Origin: a candidate division FCPU426 bacterium
Lineage (GTDB): Bacteria > Oederibacteriota > JAJYGY01 > DAIDJD01
DNA: 53,374 nucleotides
Reading direction: 5' to 3'
Assembly: GCA_027451505.1 (NCBI GenBank)
Contig: DAIDJD010000143.1
Coordinates: 1 to 53,374 of the forward strand
Shown: positions 36,631 through 45,095 of the stretch, in pieces
Layout of the letters: each line of letters opens with the position of its first letter
Numbering within the stretch: position 1 is the first letter of the stretch
Notes under the pieces: generated by a model
The model's database searches: none
The model's input: only the letters and a program-made list of their open reading frames with translations
Told to the model about the DNA's origin: nothing
Translations under genes and position numbers: made by a program

Positions 36631-37218
36631 TCAAGCCAGCCCGAGGAAGGCGAAGAATTCGTCGCGGGTTCCGGTGCTGTGCGCGCGGTTCCAAGCGCTG
36701 ACCTTGGCCGCCCAGGCCGCGTCCTGGCGGTCGTCCCAGCGCCAGTCGGCCGCCAATTCCGCCACCGTGTTGCGGCCGTCGAGCTCGTAGGGGCAGGGCA
36801 GGGCAGGGTTGATGGAAAGCGAGCTGACCCGGCGGCCGGAGGCGTCGAAGCCCAGGGTGAAGGGCCAGACCCTGCAGGTCACCGGCCTGTGGGCGTAGGC
36901 CGAACAGCGGTCGCCCACGAAGAAGCGGCAGGCTTCGCGCCCGTTGGCCCGGTCCTGGCGCTTCAGCAGCCCCAGCGTGCGCCGGCCGCCCTCCAGGTTG
37001 GCGAACTGCAGCCCCTCGCCCTTGTCGTCGAAGTCGGATTCGCGGTAGAGGGTGGCCACGTCGGCGGCCTTGAGTCCCATCCCCGCGGCCAAGCGCCGCA
37101 CATCCTCGTCCGTGACCGGGACGATGGTGTCGCTGCAGCAGTTGCCGCATTCGGTGCAGCGGAATTTCAGGTAGCGTTCGCCCCGCATGCGGGGCCGGCG
37201 GGCGTGGTAGGGGTTCAT
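36631..37218 (-). CDS. YkgJ family cysteine-cluster protein
   Basis: 195 residues with the N-terminal cysteine cluster CTECGNCC at residues 21-28 and later cysteines in [24 protein letters not shown], defining the zinc- or iron-chelating CxxCxxCC family. Function unknown; members are thought to bind metal. ATG at 37218 has GGAGAGC before it. An internal ATG (Met 11) is possible but has no better site. It lies 16 bases after the MFS gene stop. Confidence 0.85.
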   Translation of the reverse strand: MNPYHARRPRMRGERYLKFRCTECGNCCSDTIVPVTDEDVRRLAAGMGLKAADVATLYRESDFDDKGEGLQFANLEGGRRTLGLLKRQDRANGREACRFFVGDRCSAYAHRPVTCRVWPFTLGFDASGRRVSSLSINPALPCPYELDGRNTVAELAADWRWDDRQDAAWAAKVSAWNRAHSTGTRDEFFAFLGLA

Positions 37219-37234
37219 GCTCTCCGGGTGGCCG

Positions 37235-38473
37235 TCAGGCCGGTTCGACGTAGTCCAGGTCCTTGTGGAAGCTTTCCTCCAGCCCGGAAAGCCCCCACAG
37301 GCCCAGGGCGAAGACGGCCGCCCCCACCACCAGGGCCGACGCCGTCGGCGTCAGCGCGCGGGACTGGAGCCAGGCGAAGGCCAGCGTCATCGGCACGGTG
37401 GCACCGCGGACCATGTTGGGCACGGTGGTGGCCACGGTGGCGCGGATGTTGGTCCCGAACTGCTCCGCGCCGATGGTCACGAACAGGGCCCAATAGCCCC
37501 CGGTCAGGCCCAGCGCCAGGCAGCAGGCGTAGAAGGCCCGCTGCGAATCCCGCCCCAGCAGGAAGTAGGCGCCCACGCCCAGGGCCTGGGCCAGCATGAA
37601 GAGGGCCACCGCCTTGACCCGGCTGCGCAGCGCCTGGCTGAGCATGCCGCTGAGGAAGTCCCCCGCGGCCAAGCCCACGTAGCACAGCGCCACGGCCGGC
37701 CCCGCCTTGGGCGCCGGGTTTAGGCCCAAGGATGCGCCTATCTCCGGGCTGAAGATGATGAGGATGCCCACCAAGTACCAAAGCGGCAGCCCTATGGCCA
37801 CCACCCGAAGGTATTTGAGCGCCCGGCCCCGGTCCGTGAAGAGCATGAGGAAGTCGCCGCGCCGGGCCGCGGAGGCCTCGGCCTTGCGGAACAGGCCGCT
37901 TTCGGCGGCCCCCAGCCGCAGCAGCAGCAGGGCCAGGCCCAGCCCGCCGCCGATGACATAGGCGTGGCGCCAAGTGGTGAGGTCGGCCACGCCGAAGCCC
38001 ACCACCGCGCCCAGGATGCCCACCGCGGCGACGATGCTGGTGCCCCAGCCCCGGCTCTCCTTTGGCATCACCTCGCTGACCAGGGTGATGCCGGCGCCCA
38101 GTTCCCCGGCCAGGCCCACGCCGGCGGCCAGACGCAGCCAGGCGTACTGGTCCACGGTGGTCACCAAGCCGTTGGCCAGGTTGGCGATGGAATAAAGGAT
38201 GATCGAACCGAACAGGACCGAGAGCCGGCCGCGCCTGTCCCCCAACACCCCCCACAGGATGCCACCCAGCAGCAGCCCGCCCATCTGCATGTTCTCGAGG
38301 AAGGCGCCGGCGCGGAAGAGGTCCGCCGGGGCCACCCCCAGGCCCTTGAGGCTGGCTACGCGCACCATGCCGAACAGCAGCAGGTCGTAGATGTCGACGA
38401 AGTAGCCCAGGGCCGCGACCAAGATCAAAAGCAGGACCTGGCGCCGCTGCGCTGGGGGGAGCGAACCGAACAC
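37235..38473 (-). CDS. MFS transporter, metabolite:proton symporter type
   Basis: 412 residues from the GTG at 38473, which has GGAGG 5 bases upstream; in-frame codons farther up (to 38524, TTG) lack such a site. Twelve hydrophobic segments are expected: LLLILVAALGYFVDIYDLLLFG opens helix 1 with the DIYDLLLF feature of sugar/organic acid symporters, and GGILWGVLGDRRGRLSVL is the loop 2-3 motif. VGLAGELGAGITLVSEVMPKESRGWGTS is the helix 5 region. Substrate unknown. It is followed by the YkgJ gene. Confidence 0.85.
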   Translation of the reverse strand: MFGSLPPAQRRQVLLLILVAALGYFVDIYDLLLFGMVRVASLKGLGVAPADLFRAGAFLENMQMGGLLLGGILWGVLGDRRGRLSVLFGSIILYSIANLANGLVTTVDQYAWLRLAAGVGLAGELGAGITLVSEVMPKESRGWGTSIVAAVGILGAVVGFGVADLTTWRHAYVIGGGLGLALLLLRLGAAESGLFRKAEASAARRGDFLMLFTDRGRALKYLRVVAIGLPLWYLVGILIIFSPEIGASLGLNPAPKAGPAVALCYVGLAAGDFLSGMLSQALRSRVKAVALFMLAQALGVGAYFLLGRDSQRAFYACCLALGLTGGYWALFVTIGAEQFGTNIRATVATTVPNMVRGATVPMTLAFAWLQSRALTPTASALVVGAAVFALGLWGLSGLEESFHKDLDYVEPA

Positions 38474-38554
38474 GCGCACCTCCGGGAAGGACGCCAGGGT
38501 AGCGGAGCCGGCGGTGGGGCGCAAGCCCCTAGGCCCGGACCGGTCCGGGGCGTG

Positions 38555-40642
38555 TCAGGCCGCGGCCCGTCCCGAGCGCATCGCGGCGCAGGGCTTGAGC
38601 CATGGGGCGACGCGGGCCAACTCGTCGGCCCGGTCGGCCCAGCGGGGCAGGCCGCGCACCCCGGCCAAACGCAGGGGCCCACCCTTGTAGGGCGGGAACC
38701 CGGTGCCGTAGATCATGGCCAAGTCCAGGAGCCCGGGGTCCGACACCAGACCCTCGTCCATGGCCCGCAGCGACTCGTTGAGCATGGCCAAATAGAGCCG
38801 GTCCTCCAGGTCGGGGGCCGGCATCCCGGGGTCGGGCCGTCCCACCCAGGCGCGGATGCGCGCCGCGTCCACGGACAGGCGCCCATCGGCGCCGCGGGGG
38901 AAGGCCGAAGCGAGGTCCTCGCGGTTCACCCAATCGGGCGCCGGGAGGTGGTCCCCGAAGGCCCCTCGCAGGATGCCCAGCACGTGCTTGATCACCGGCA
39001 CGCCCACCTCGCCGATGAGCTTGATCGGACCCACCGGCATGCCGAACTCGAGGGCCGCGGAATCCACGGTCCGGGGGTCGACGCCCTCGGCCACGAGTTG
39101 GGTGGCCTCCAGGATGTAGGGCAGCAGGATTCGGTTGACCAGGAAGCCGGGGCTGTCCTTGACCACCACCGGGGTCTTGCCCATGCGCAGGGCCAGGTCC
39201 ACGGCCGCGGCCACCGTCTTGGGCGAACTGCGCGGGCCCGGGATCACCTCCACCAGGGGCATGACCTCGGCGGGGCTGAAGAAATGCATCCCCACGAAAC
39301 GCTCCGGATGCCGGGCCTTCGCGGCGATGTCCGCTATGGGCAGGGTACTGGTGTTGCTGCCCAGCACCGCGGCCTCCGGGACCAGGGCCTCAAGCTCGGC
39401 GAAGACCGCGTGCTTGATCTCGAGCACCTCGGGCACGGCCTCGATGACGAAGTCGACGCGCCGCAGGTCCTGGGCCTCGGCGCCCGGGGCCAGCAGGTTG
39501 AACCCCGCCGCCGCCTGCACCGGGGTGAGCTTCCGCTTCGCCACGGCCTTGTCCAGGTGGCCGCGCACCTTCTTGAGGGCCCGGCCCAGAACCTCCAGGT
39601 TGGCTTCCTTCAGCGCCGTGGGCAGCTTGGCCTTGGTCACCAGCGGGATGGCGATGCCCGAACCCATGAACCCGGCGCCGACCACGGCCGCGCGGGCGGC
39701 GCTGGGGGAGCCCTCCCCGGCCTGCTTCTTGGCGTCCTGCCCCAGGAAAAAGATCCTCACCAGGTTGCGGCTGACATCGGTGGCGAGCAGTTCGCCCAGG
39801 GCCCGCGCCTCCCGCTCGAGGTAGGCCGCCCGGCCGCCCGAACGGTCGCCCAGGAGCGCCAGGACCTTGAGGGGGGCGGGGTAGCGGCCCTTGGTCTTGG
39901 CCAGGACGTCCTTGCGGGCCTTGGAAAGCGCCAAGCTCCGTAGGGGGGCGGAATCCAGGACCCGGTTCATCCTCGGGATCCGGGCCCGCCTCACCCGGGC
40001 CGCGCGCTCCGGGGCGCCGGGCCGGGCCAGGGAGAGGGCGAGTTCCTCGGCCACCTGGACCAAGCGCGGCAGGGGCGCCAGGGTGTCGGCCAGGCCCGCC
40101 TTGAGGGCCCGCCGGGGGTCGAACGGCGCCCCGGTGAGGATGGCCGGAAGGGCGGCAGGGAGGGTCAGCAGCCGCGGCAACCGCCAGGTCCCGCCGAAGC
40201 CGGGCAGGATGCCCAACTGGGTCTCGGGCAGTCCGACGCTGGCGCCTTCCTCGGCCAGGACGCGCGCCGTGCAGGCCAGGGCAAGTTCGCATCCCCCGCC
40301 CAGGGCCGCGCCGTGGACCGCCGCCACCACGGGCTTGCCCAAGTCCTCGACCAGGTCCATGAGGCCCTGGCCCTCGCGGGCGGCCCGGTACCCGGCCTGC
40401 GCCGCGTCGGCGGCCTCGGAAAGGGCCTTGAGCTCGCGCAGGTCGGCCCCGGCCAGGAAACCCCCGGGCTTGGCCGAACGCACCACCACCGCCCTCACCG
40501 CGGCGTCGGATTTGAGAGCGGCGAAGCGCTCCTTGAGCTCGGCGATCATGGCCGCGCCCAGGGTGTTGAGCTTGGCCTCGGGGTCGTCCAGCACGAGATG
40601 GGCGACGGCCCCGCTGGTTTCCAGGGTGGTCTTGGGTGCCAC
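38555..40642 (-). CDS. fadB: Fatty acid oxidation multifunctional protein (enoyl-CoA hydratase / 3-hydroxyacyl-CoA dehydrogenase)
   Basis: 695 residues. The N-terminal crotonase domain has GGFLAGADLRELK, HGAALGGGCELALACT and LPETQLGILPGFGGTWRLPRL, including the two catalytic glutamates. The NAD domain begins AAVVGAGFMGSGIAIPLV and has IEAVPEVLEIKH, GSNTSTLPI and the catalytic histidine in FVGMHFFSPAEVMPLVEV. The C-terminal dimerisation region ends RADELARVAPWL. GTG at 40642; fadA stop is 26 bases upstream. With fadA it completes the later beta-oxidation steps. Confidence 0.92.
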   Translation of the reverse strand: MAPKTTLETSGAVAHLVLDDPEAKLNTLGAAMIAELKERFAALKSDAAVRAVVVRSAKPGGFLAGADLRELKALSEAADAAQAGYRAAREGQGLMDLVEDLGKPVVAAVHGAALGGGCELALACTARVLAEEGASVGLPETQLGILPGFGGTWRLPRLLTLPAALPAILTGAPFDPRRALKAGLADTLAPLPRLVQVAEELALSLARPGAPERAARVRRARIPRMNRVLDSAPLRSLALSKARKDVLAKTKGRYPAPLKVLALLGDRSGGRAAYLEREARALGELLATDVSRNLVRIFFLGQDAKKQAGEGSPSAARAAVVGAGFMGSGIAIPLVTKAKLPTALKEANLEVLGRALKKVRGHLDKAVAKRKLTPVQAAAGFNLLAPGAEAQDLRRVDFVIEAVPEVLEIKHAVFAELEALVPEAAVLGSNTSTLPIADIAAKARHPERFVGMHFFSPAEVMPLVEVIPGPRSSPKTVAAAVDLALRMGKTPVVVKDSPGFLVNRILLPYILEATQLVAEGVDPRTVDSAALEFGMPVGPIKLIGEVGVPVIKHVLGILRGAFGDHLPAPDWVNREDLASAFPRGADGRLSVDAARIRAWVGRPDPGMPAPDLEDRLYLAMLNESLRAMDEGLVSDPGLLDLAMIYGTGFPPYKGGPLRLAGVRGLPRWADRADELARVAPWLKPCAAMRSGRAAA

Positions 40643-40668
40643 GGCGTCGGACCTGAGAGGAGGGGGCT

Positions 40669-41973
40669 TCAGCGGGTGTGTTCGTCGCGTTCGAGGACGA
40701 AGGCGGCGCCCTGGCCGCCCCCCACGCACAGCGTGGCCAATCCGCGGGCCGCGCGGCGCTCGATGAGTTCGTGCGCCAGGGTCAGCAGCAGGCGACCGCC
40801 CGAACTGCCCACGGGATGCCCCAAGGCGATGGCCCCCCCATGGACGTTGAGCCGGGCCGGATCCAGCGCGCCCGCGGCCCGCTTCAGCCCCAGCCGGCCC
40901 ACGGCGATTTTCTCGTCGGCGAAGCCCTTGAGGCAGGCCAACACCTGGGCGGCGAAGGCCTCGTTGATCTCCACGACGTCCATGTCGGCCATGGAAAGGC
41001 CCAGGCCGTCGAACAGGCGCCCCGTGGAGTACACCGGGCCGAGGCCCATGCGCCGCGGGTCGAGGCCGGCGTAGGCTTGGCCGCGCAGGATGGCCAAGGG
41101 TTTGAGTCCCCACGAGAGCGCCCGCTCCATCGTGGTGATGAGCAGGGCCACGGCCCCGTCGGTGATCTGGCTGGAGTTGCCCGCGGTGACCGTGCCGTGC
41201 TCGCGGGCGAAGACGGCCTTGAGCTTGGCCAGCTTCTCGACGCTGCTGTCGGGGCGGATGCCGTTGTCCTTGGTCAGGGGCGCCATCGAGGGGGGCGCGA
41301 AGAGGGGCACGATCTCCCGGTCGAAGCGCCCCGAGGTTTGGGCCTGGGCCGCCTTGAGGTGGGACCGCACCGCGTACTCGTCCTGCTCGCGCCGGCTGAT
41401 CCCGAACTCGTCGGCCAGCAGTTCGGCCGTCTGGCCCATGCCCATGCCGCAGGTGGGGTCGGTGAGCCCCTCCAGCAGCGTGACGCGGGGCTTGAGGAAC
41501 TCCCCCCAGGGCGCCTTCAGCAGGAGCCCGGCCTTCTGCAGGGGCGTCTTGGCCCGGCCCAGGCGGGCGAACCAGGCCACGGCCTTGCGGTTGTAGGCCA
41601 GCGGGGTGTTGCTCAGGCTTTCAGTGCCCCCGGCCACCACCACCTGGGCGCGCCCGCTGAGGATCTGTTCGCAGGCGCTGGTGACCGCCTGCATGGAACT
41701 GGCGCAGTTGCGGTGGACGGTGTAGGCGGGGATGGAGAGGGGCAGCCCGGAGTTGATCTGGGCCACCCGGGCCACGTTGGCCTGGTCGAAGGGCTGCGCC
41801 ACGCAACCGAAGATGATCTCGTCGATCTCCTGGGGGTCCACGCTCACCCGCTTGAGCAGGGCCTGCAGGACCTGGCGGGCCATTTCCCCGGCGCTGGCCT
41901 CCTTGGCGTCGGTGCCGGATTTGAGGAAGGGCGTGCGCACGCCCTCGGCGATGACCAGGATGGGTTGGGACAC
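40669..41973 (-). CDS. fadA: Acetyl-CoA acyltransferase (3-ketoacyl-CoA thiolase)
   Basis: 434 residues. Active-site Cys 90 in HRNCASSMQAV; NEAFAAQ, HGGAIALGHPVGSSGGR and CVGGGQGAA complete the thiolase motifs. The length and the RMGLGPVYSTGRLF portion are closer to FadI/FadA-type degradative thiolases than to acetoacetyl-CoA thiolases. GTG at 41973 has AAGGAG 6 bases upstream. It is co-transcribed with fadB downstream, with a promoter at 42053-42081. Confidence 0.94.
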   Translation of the reverse strand: MSQPILVIAEGVRTPFLKSGTDAKEASAGEMARQVLQALLKRVSVDPQEIDEIIFGCVAQPFDQANVARVAQINSGLPLSIPAYTVHRNCASSMQAVTSACEQILSGRAQVVVAGGTESLSNTPLAYNRKAVAWFARLGRAKTPLQKAGLLLKAPWGEFLKPRVTLLEGLTDPTCGMGMGQTAELLADEFGISRREQDEYAVRSHLKAAQAQTSGRFDREIVPLFAPPSMAPLTKDNGIRPDSSVEKLAKLKAVFAREHGTVTAGNSSQITDGAVALLITTMERALSWGLKPLAILRGQAYAGLDPRRMGLGPVYSTGRLFDGLGLSMADMDVVEINEAFAAQVLACLKGFADEKIAVGRLGLKRAAGALDPARLNVHGGAIALGHPVGSSGGRLLLTLAHELIERRAARGLATLCVGGGQGAAFVLERDEHTR

Positions 41974-42052
41974 GTCCGACTCCTTCGTCTTTTGGGGGGA
42001 CCGCCGGCCCCGAAAAACGGCTTAAAATTGGGGCAAAATCGTCCTAGATTCC

Positions 42053-42081
42053 ATCATACCAGCGTCGCCCCAGGGCCACAA
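42053..42081 (-). promoter_or_regulatory. Promoter of fadA-fadB
   Basis: Minus-strand TTGTGG (42081-42076), 17-base spacer, TATGAT (42058-42053). The 5' leader would be about 70 bases and AT-richer than its surroundings. Confidence 0.65.
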
Positions 42082-42132
42082 GGCCGGGGGCGCCGGGGGG
42101 CCAAGGGCCTGCGCCGGGGCCGGTATGGCCCC

Positions 42133-42161
42133 TTGTACGGCCCTCGGCCAGACCCGATAAT
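42133..42161 (+). promoter_or_regulatory. Promoter of asnB
   Basis: TTGTAC (42133-42138), 17-base spacer, GATAAT (42156-42161). Transcription would begin about 60 bases before the ATG. It is divergent from the fadA promoter about 50 bases away. Confidence 0.68.
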
Positions 42162-42228
42162 CCGGCCGGGCGCCGCCTTCCGCGGCGCTTATCCCCGGGC
42201 GCCGGGGCCCCCTTAAGCAGGCATCCCT

Positions 42229-44169
42229 ATGTGTGGCATCGCCGGGGCCTTCGCCCCCCAACCGAATCCCCCGGATCTGCGCCCGGGCCTGGAGCGCGCC
42301 CTGGTCCGCCTTGAGCGGCGGGGCCCGGACGGCGGCGGCGTGGCCTCGGGCAAGGGCTGGGCCTTCGGGCACCGCCGCCTGGCGATCATCGACCTAGCGG
42401 GCGGGGCCCAGCCCTTCACCGGCCCCGGCGGCGCGGCCCTGACCTACAACGGCGAACTCTACAACACCCGCGAGCTGCGCGAGGAACTGCGCTCCGCGGG
42501 CTGGACCTTCACGACCGCCTCGGACACCGAGGTCGTGCTCAAGGCCTGGCTGGCCTGGGGGCCGGAATGCCTGCCGCGCTTCAACGGGATGTTCGCCTTC
42601 GCCGTCTACGATCCCTCGCGCGACAGCGTCTTCCTGGCGCGGGACCACTTGGGGATCAAGCCCCTGTTCCACCACACGGGGCCGGTGGCCTTCCACTTCG
42701 CCTCGACGCTGGCGGCCCTGCTGGCGTTCCCCGGGGTGGACGCCGTGGCCGACCCGGTCGGGGTGTCCCACTACCTCTCCACGACCAAGGTGGTCCTGGG
42801 GACGCGGACCCTGATCCGCGGGGTCTCCTGCCTGGAGCCCGGAACCTGGATGGAGGTCCGCAGGGGGCGCCCGCCCTCGGCGCCGGCGCGATATTGGAGC
42901 CCGCCCGCCGTCTCCCCGGAGCCTCTTCCCTTCGCCGAGGCGGCGGCACGGGTCCGGGAACTGGTGGGGGACTCGGTCCGCCGCCAACTCGTCAGCGACG
43001 TGCCGTTGGGCGGCTTCCTCAGCGGCGGCCTCGATTCCACCGTCATCGCCTCCCTGGCGTCCCGCCACTCGCCGCGCCCCTACCACGCCTACAGCGTGGG
43101 CTACGCCGAGGGGTCCGACGCCTACCAGGAATGGGACTACGCCCGCGAGGCGGCCGCGGCCTATGGTCTGGCCTGCGACGTGATCCCGCTGCGGCGGGAG
43201 GACTATCCCGGGGACTGGCGCCTGCTCATCGCCGAGAAGGGGCAGCCCCTGAGCACCCCCAACGAGGTCGGCATCTACCGGCTGGCCCGGGCCCTGAAGT
43301 CGGATTCCACGGTGGCCCTCAGCGGCGAGGGCGCCGACGAGGTCTTCGGCGGGTACTCGGTGTATTTCTCGGCCCACGACTACGAGCGCTCGCGCGGCCT
43401 GGACCGGATGGCCCCCGAGGGCCGGGCGTCCCTGTCCGCGGCCCTCAAGCGCATGTACGGGACCGACCGCTTCGGGTCCTTGACCGACCACTTCATCAGG
43501 ACCGTGTTTTGGATGGGATCCGGGGCCAAATTCGCGCTGCTGCGTCCGCAATGGCGGGAGGCCTTGCGCGACGACGAGACCCTGTTGCGCCACTACCTGG
43601 GCCGTTTCGAGGACCTGCGCGACCTGAGCCCCTTCGACGCGTACCTGCGCATGATCCTGGAGAAGAACCTGGAGAACCTGCTGTTCCGCCTGGATTCCAG
43701 CACCATGGCGGCCTCCGTGGAGGGCCGCGTACCCTTCACCGACCCCCGCCTGGTTTCCCTGCTGTTCTCGCTGCCGGGGAGCTACAAGATGGCCTGGGCC
43801 CCGGGGGTGGCCGAGGAACAGCGCCTGGGCGTCAACACCGCGGAAGCCGAGGCCCAGGGATGGATCACGGGAAAACTGCTGCTGCGGGCCGCCTTCGCCG
43901 ATGCCGTGCCGGAACGCATCCTGAAGCGGCCCAAGATGAGCTTCCCGGTGCCCTTCAGGGAATGGTTCGCCGGTCCCATGAGGCCCCTGGTGGAGTCCCT
44001 CCTGCGTGAGAACCCCTGGGCCCGGGACTGGCTCGCCCCGGCCGCGGTGGACGCCCTGGTCGCCGGGTTGAACCAACCGCACCAGGCCCTGCTGGCCTGG
44101 CCCCTGGTGAATCTGTGCCTCTGGCAGCAAGAGTTTGGGGTGTCCTGGGGATCCGGGAACCCGAATTAG
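42229..44169 (+). CDS. asnB: Asparagine synthetase (glutamine-hydrolysing)
   Basis: 646 residues. Cys 2 (MCGIAG) is the glutaminase nucleophile; RRGPDGGG, HRRLAIIDL and YNGELYN follow in the N-terminal Ntn domain. The synthetase PPi loop is SGGLDST (residues 265-271), then SGEGADEVFGGY. Length is that of the stand-alone enzymes of 600-650 residues that also occur in exopolysaccharide and lipopolysaccharide clusters and can amidate other substrates. Its neighbours do not show such a cluster, so asparagine synthesis is the default reading. Confidence 0.93.
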   Translation: MCGIAGAFAPQPNPPDLRPGLERALVRLERRGPDGGGVASGKGWAFGHRRLAIIDLAGGAQPFTGPGGAALTYNGELYNTRELREELRSAGWTFTTASDTEVVLKAWLAWGPECLPRFNGMFAFAVYDPSRDSVFLARDHLGIKPLFHHTGPVAFHFASTLAALLAFPGVDAVADPVGVSHYLSTTKVVLGTRTLIRGVSCLEPGTWMEVRRGRPPSAPARYWSPPAVSPEPLPFAEAAARVRELVGDSVRRQLVSDVPLGGFLSGGLDSTVIASLASRHSPRPYHAYSVGYAEGSDAYQEWDYAREAAAAYGLACDVIPLRREDYPGDWRLLIAEKGQPLSTPNEVGIYRLARALKSDSTVALSGEGADEVFGGYSVYFSAHDYERSRGLDRMAPEGRASLSAALKRMYGTDRFGSLTDHFIRTVFWMGSGAKFALLRPQWREALRDDETLLRHYLGRFEDLRDLSPFDAYLRMILEKNLENLLFRLDSSTMAASVEGRVPFTDPRLVSLLFSLPGSYKMAWAPGVAEEQRLGVNTAEAEAQGWITGKLLLRAAFADAVPERILKRPKMSFPVPFREWFAGPMRPLVESLLRENPWARDWLAPAAVDALVAGLNQPHQALLAWPLVNLCLWQQEFGVSWGSGNPN

Positions 44170-44285
44170 TCCGTTGACTTTACATCTGTCAAATCGATAT
44201 CCATCTCGGTCTATTTGCCGGAATGGTCTTTAAGTCGCTACGATTGACCAAAATGATTACATGACAATCGATTAATGACTTTCAT
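44170..44285. promoter_or_regulatory. AT-rich region upstream of the sulfur/Qmo-like operon
   Basis: About 115 bases of low GC after asnB. TTGAC (44173-44177) and GTCAA (44187-44191) form an inverted repeat with a 9-base spacer. TTGAC is repeated near 44245 and in the -35 at 44286. This pattern looks like a binding site for a regulator, but no known box fits exactly. No asnB terminator with a T-run was found. Confidence 0.4.
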
Positions 44286-44314
44286 TTGACGAAATATCTG
44301 GGCGACTTTATAAT
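44286..44314 (+). promoter_or_regulatory. Promoter of the Qmo-like sulfur operon
   Basis: TTGACG (44286-44291), 17-base spacer, TATAAT (44309-44314): the strongest sigma-70-type promoter in the window, with a consensus -10 and a -35 one base from consensus. Confidence 0.8.
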
Positions 44315-44321
44315 TCAGTTG

Positions 44322-44345
44322 TTAATAAATTAATTAATTTATTAA
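44322..44345 (+). promoter_or_regulatory. 24-bp perfect palindrome at the transcription start
   Basis: TTAATAAATTAA followed at once by its exact reverse complement, beginning 8 bases downstream of the -10, so it covers the transcript start. In AT-only sequence a chance palindrome is more likely than in mixed sequence, but 12 bp arms are long. Probable operator for a repressor of the operon. Confidence 0.6.
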
Positions 44346-44371
44346 TTTAATCCTCCCCTACGGGGTGCGCC

Positions 44372-44782
44372 ATGACGGATGCTGCGACGACAAGGCCGAC
44401 GCAAGATCGGATCCTGATCCTCGCGACCCAGGCCAGCTCCTACCCCGGAGCCAACGCCGTGGGCCAGGCCCGGCTCCAGTACGCGCCCGACACCTACATC
44501 TTCAGGGTACCGGATCCGGTGATGTTCCCCGAAACGTTCTACCTGCGCCGTTTCGAGCGCGGCTTCGCCGGGATCATCGTCATGTCCAGCGGCTCCGACT
44601 GCCCCTATGAGGGGGCCTACGCCCGCCTCTCCCAACGGATCGCCCGCGTCTACGACCTGATGAAGGAACGCGGCATCCCCTCCTCCCGGCTCAAGCTCAC
44701 GACCATCTGCACCGTGTGCCGGGCCGCCTTCCTAAAGGAGATCGCCTCGATGCGCGAGGCCATCGCGGCCCCCACCGGCTGA
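44372..44782 (+). CDS. MvhD-like (hydrogenase iron-sulfur subunit family) protein with altered cysteines
   Basis: 136 residues. The layout follows MvhD/HdrA-associated delta subunits: LILATQASSYPGANAVGQARLQY, RVPDPVMFPETFYLRRFERGFAGIIVMSSGSDCPYEGAY, RVYDLMKERGIPSSRLKL. In MvhD the [2Fe-2S] cysteines sit before SYxGAD, in the RVxCSG segment and in the GCHxGDCHY segment; here only Cys 77 of that set remains, and a new C-x2-C (C113, C116; ICTVC) appears near the end. It may carry electrons through a different site or have become structural. In QmoB this domain is fused at the C-terminus; here it is separate and first in the operon. Confidence 0.72.
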   Translation: MTDAATTRPTQDRILILATQASSYPGANAVGQARLQYAPDTYIFRVPDPVMFPETFYLRRFERGFAGIIVMSSGSDCPYEGAYARLSQRIARVYDLMKERGIPSSRLKLTTICTVCRAAFLKEIASMREAIAAPTG

Positions 44783-44844
44783 CAACGCCCCCCCCGCCCC
44801 TCCGGGGACGCCCCACGGCGGCCCCGCCCCCTTCGGAGAACGCC

Positions 44845-45093
44845 ATGCCAGAACTCAGCGAAATCAAGGCCGCCAAGACGGTGGACGCGCGCTCGATGGC
44901 CTGCCCCGGCCCCCTGCTGGAGGCCAAAAAGGCCGTCGGCGGGGTCCCGGTGGGCCAGGTCCTGGAGGTGCTCTCCGGGGACAAGGGCAGCCGCGAGGAC
45001 ATCCCCGCGTGGTGCCGCAAGATGGGGCACGAATTCCTCGGGTTCCTCGAACGCGACGGCCACGACAGCCTCTTCCTCATCCGCAAGAGGTAG
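44845..45093 (+). CDS. tusA: TusA family sulfurtransferase
   Basis: 82 residues. The TusA/SirA motif is DARSMACPGPLLEAKKAV with the persulfide-carrying Cys 20; a second Cys 57 lies in PAWCRKMGHEFLGF, the segment following the helix. TusA hands sulfane sulfur between proteins (for example DsrE to other partners) in tRNA thiolation and in sulfur oxidation. GGAGA precedes the ATG at 44845. The location between the MvhD-like and HdrA-like genes points to energy metabolism rather than tRNA modification. Confidence 0.92.
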   Translation: MPELSEIKAAKTVDARSMACPGPLLEAKKAVGGVPVGQVLEVLSGDKGSREDIPAWCRKMGHEFLGFLERDGHDSLFLIRKR

Positions 45094-45095
45094 CC

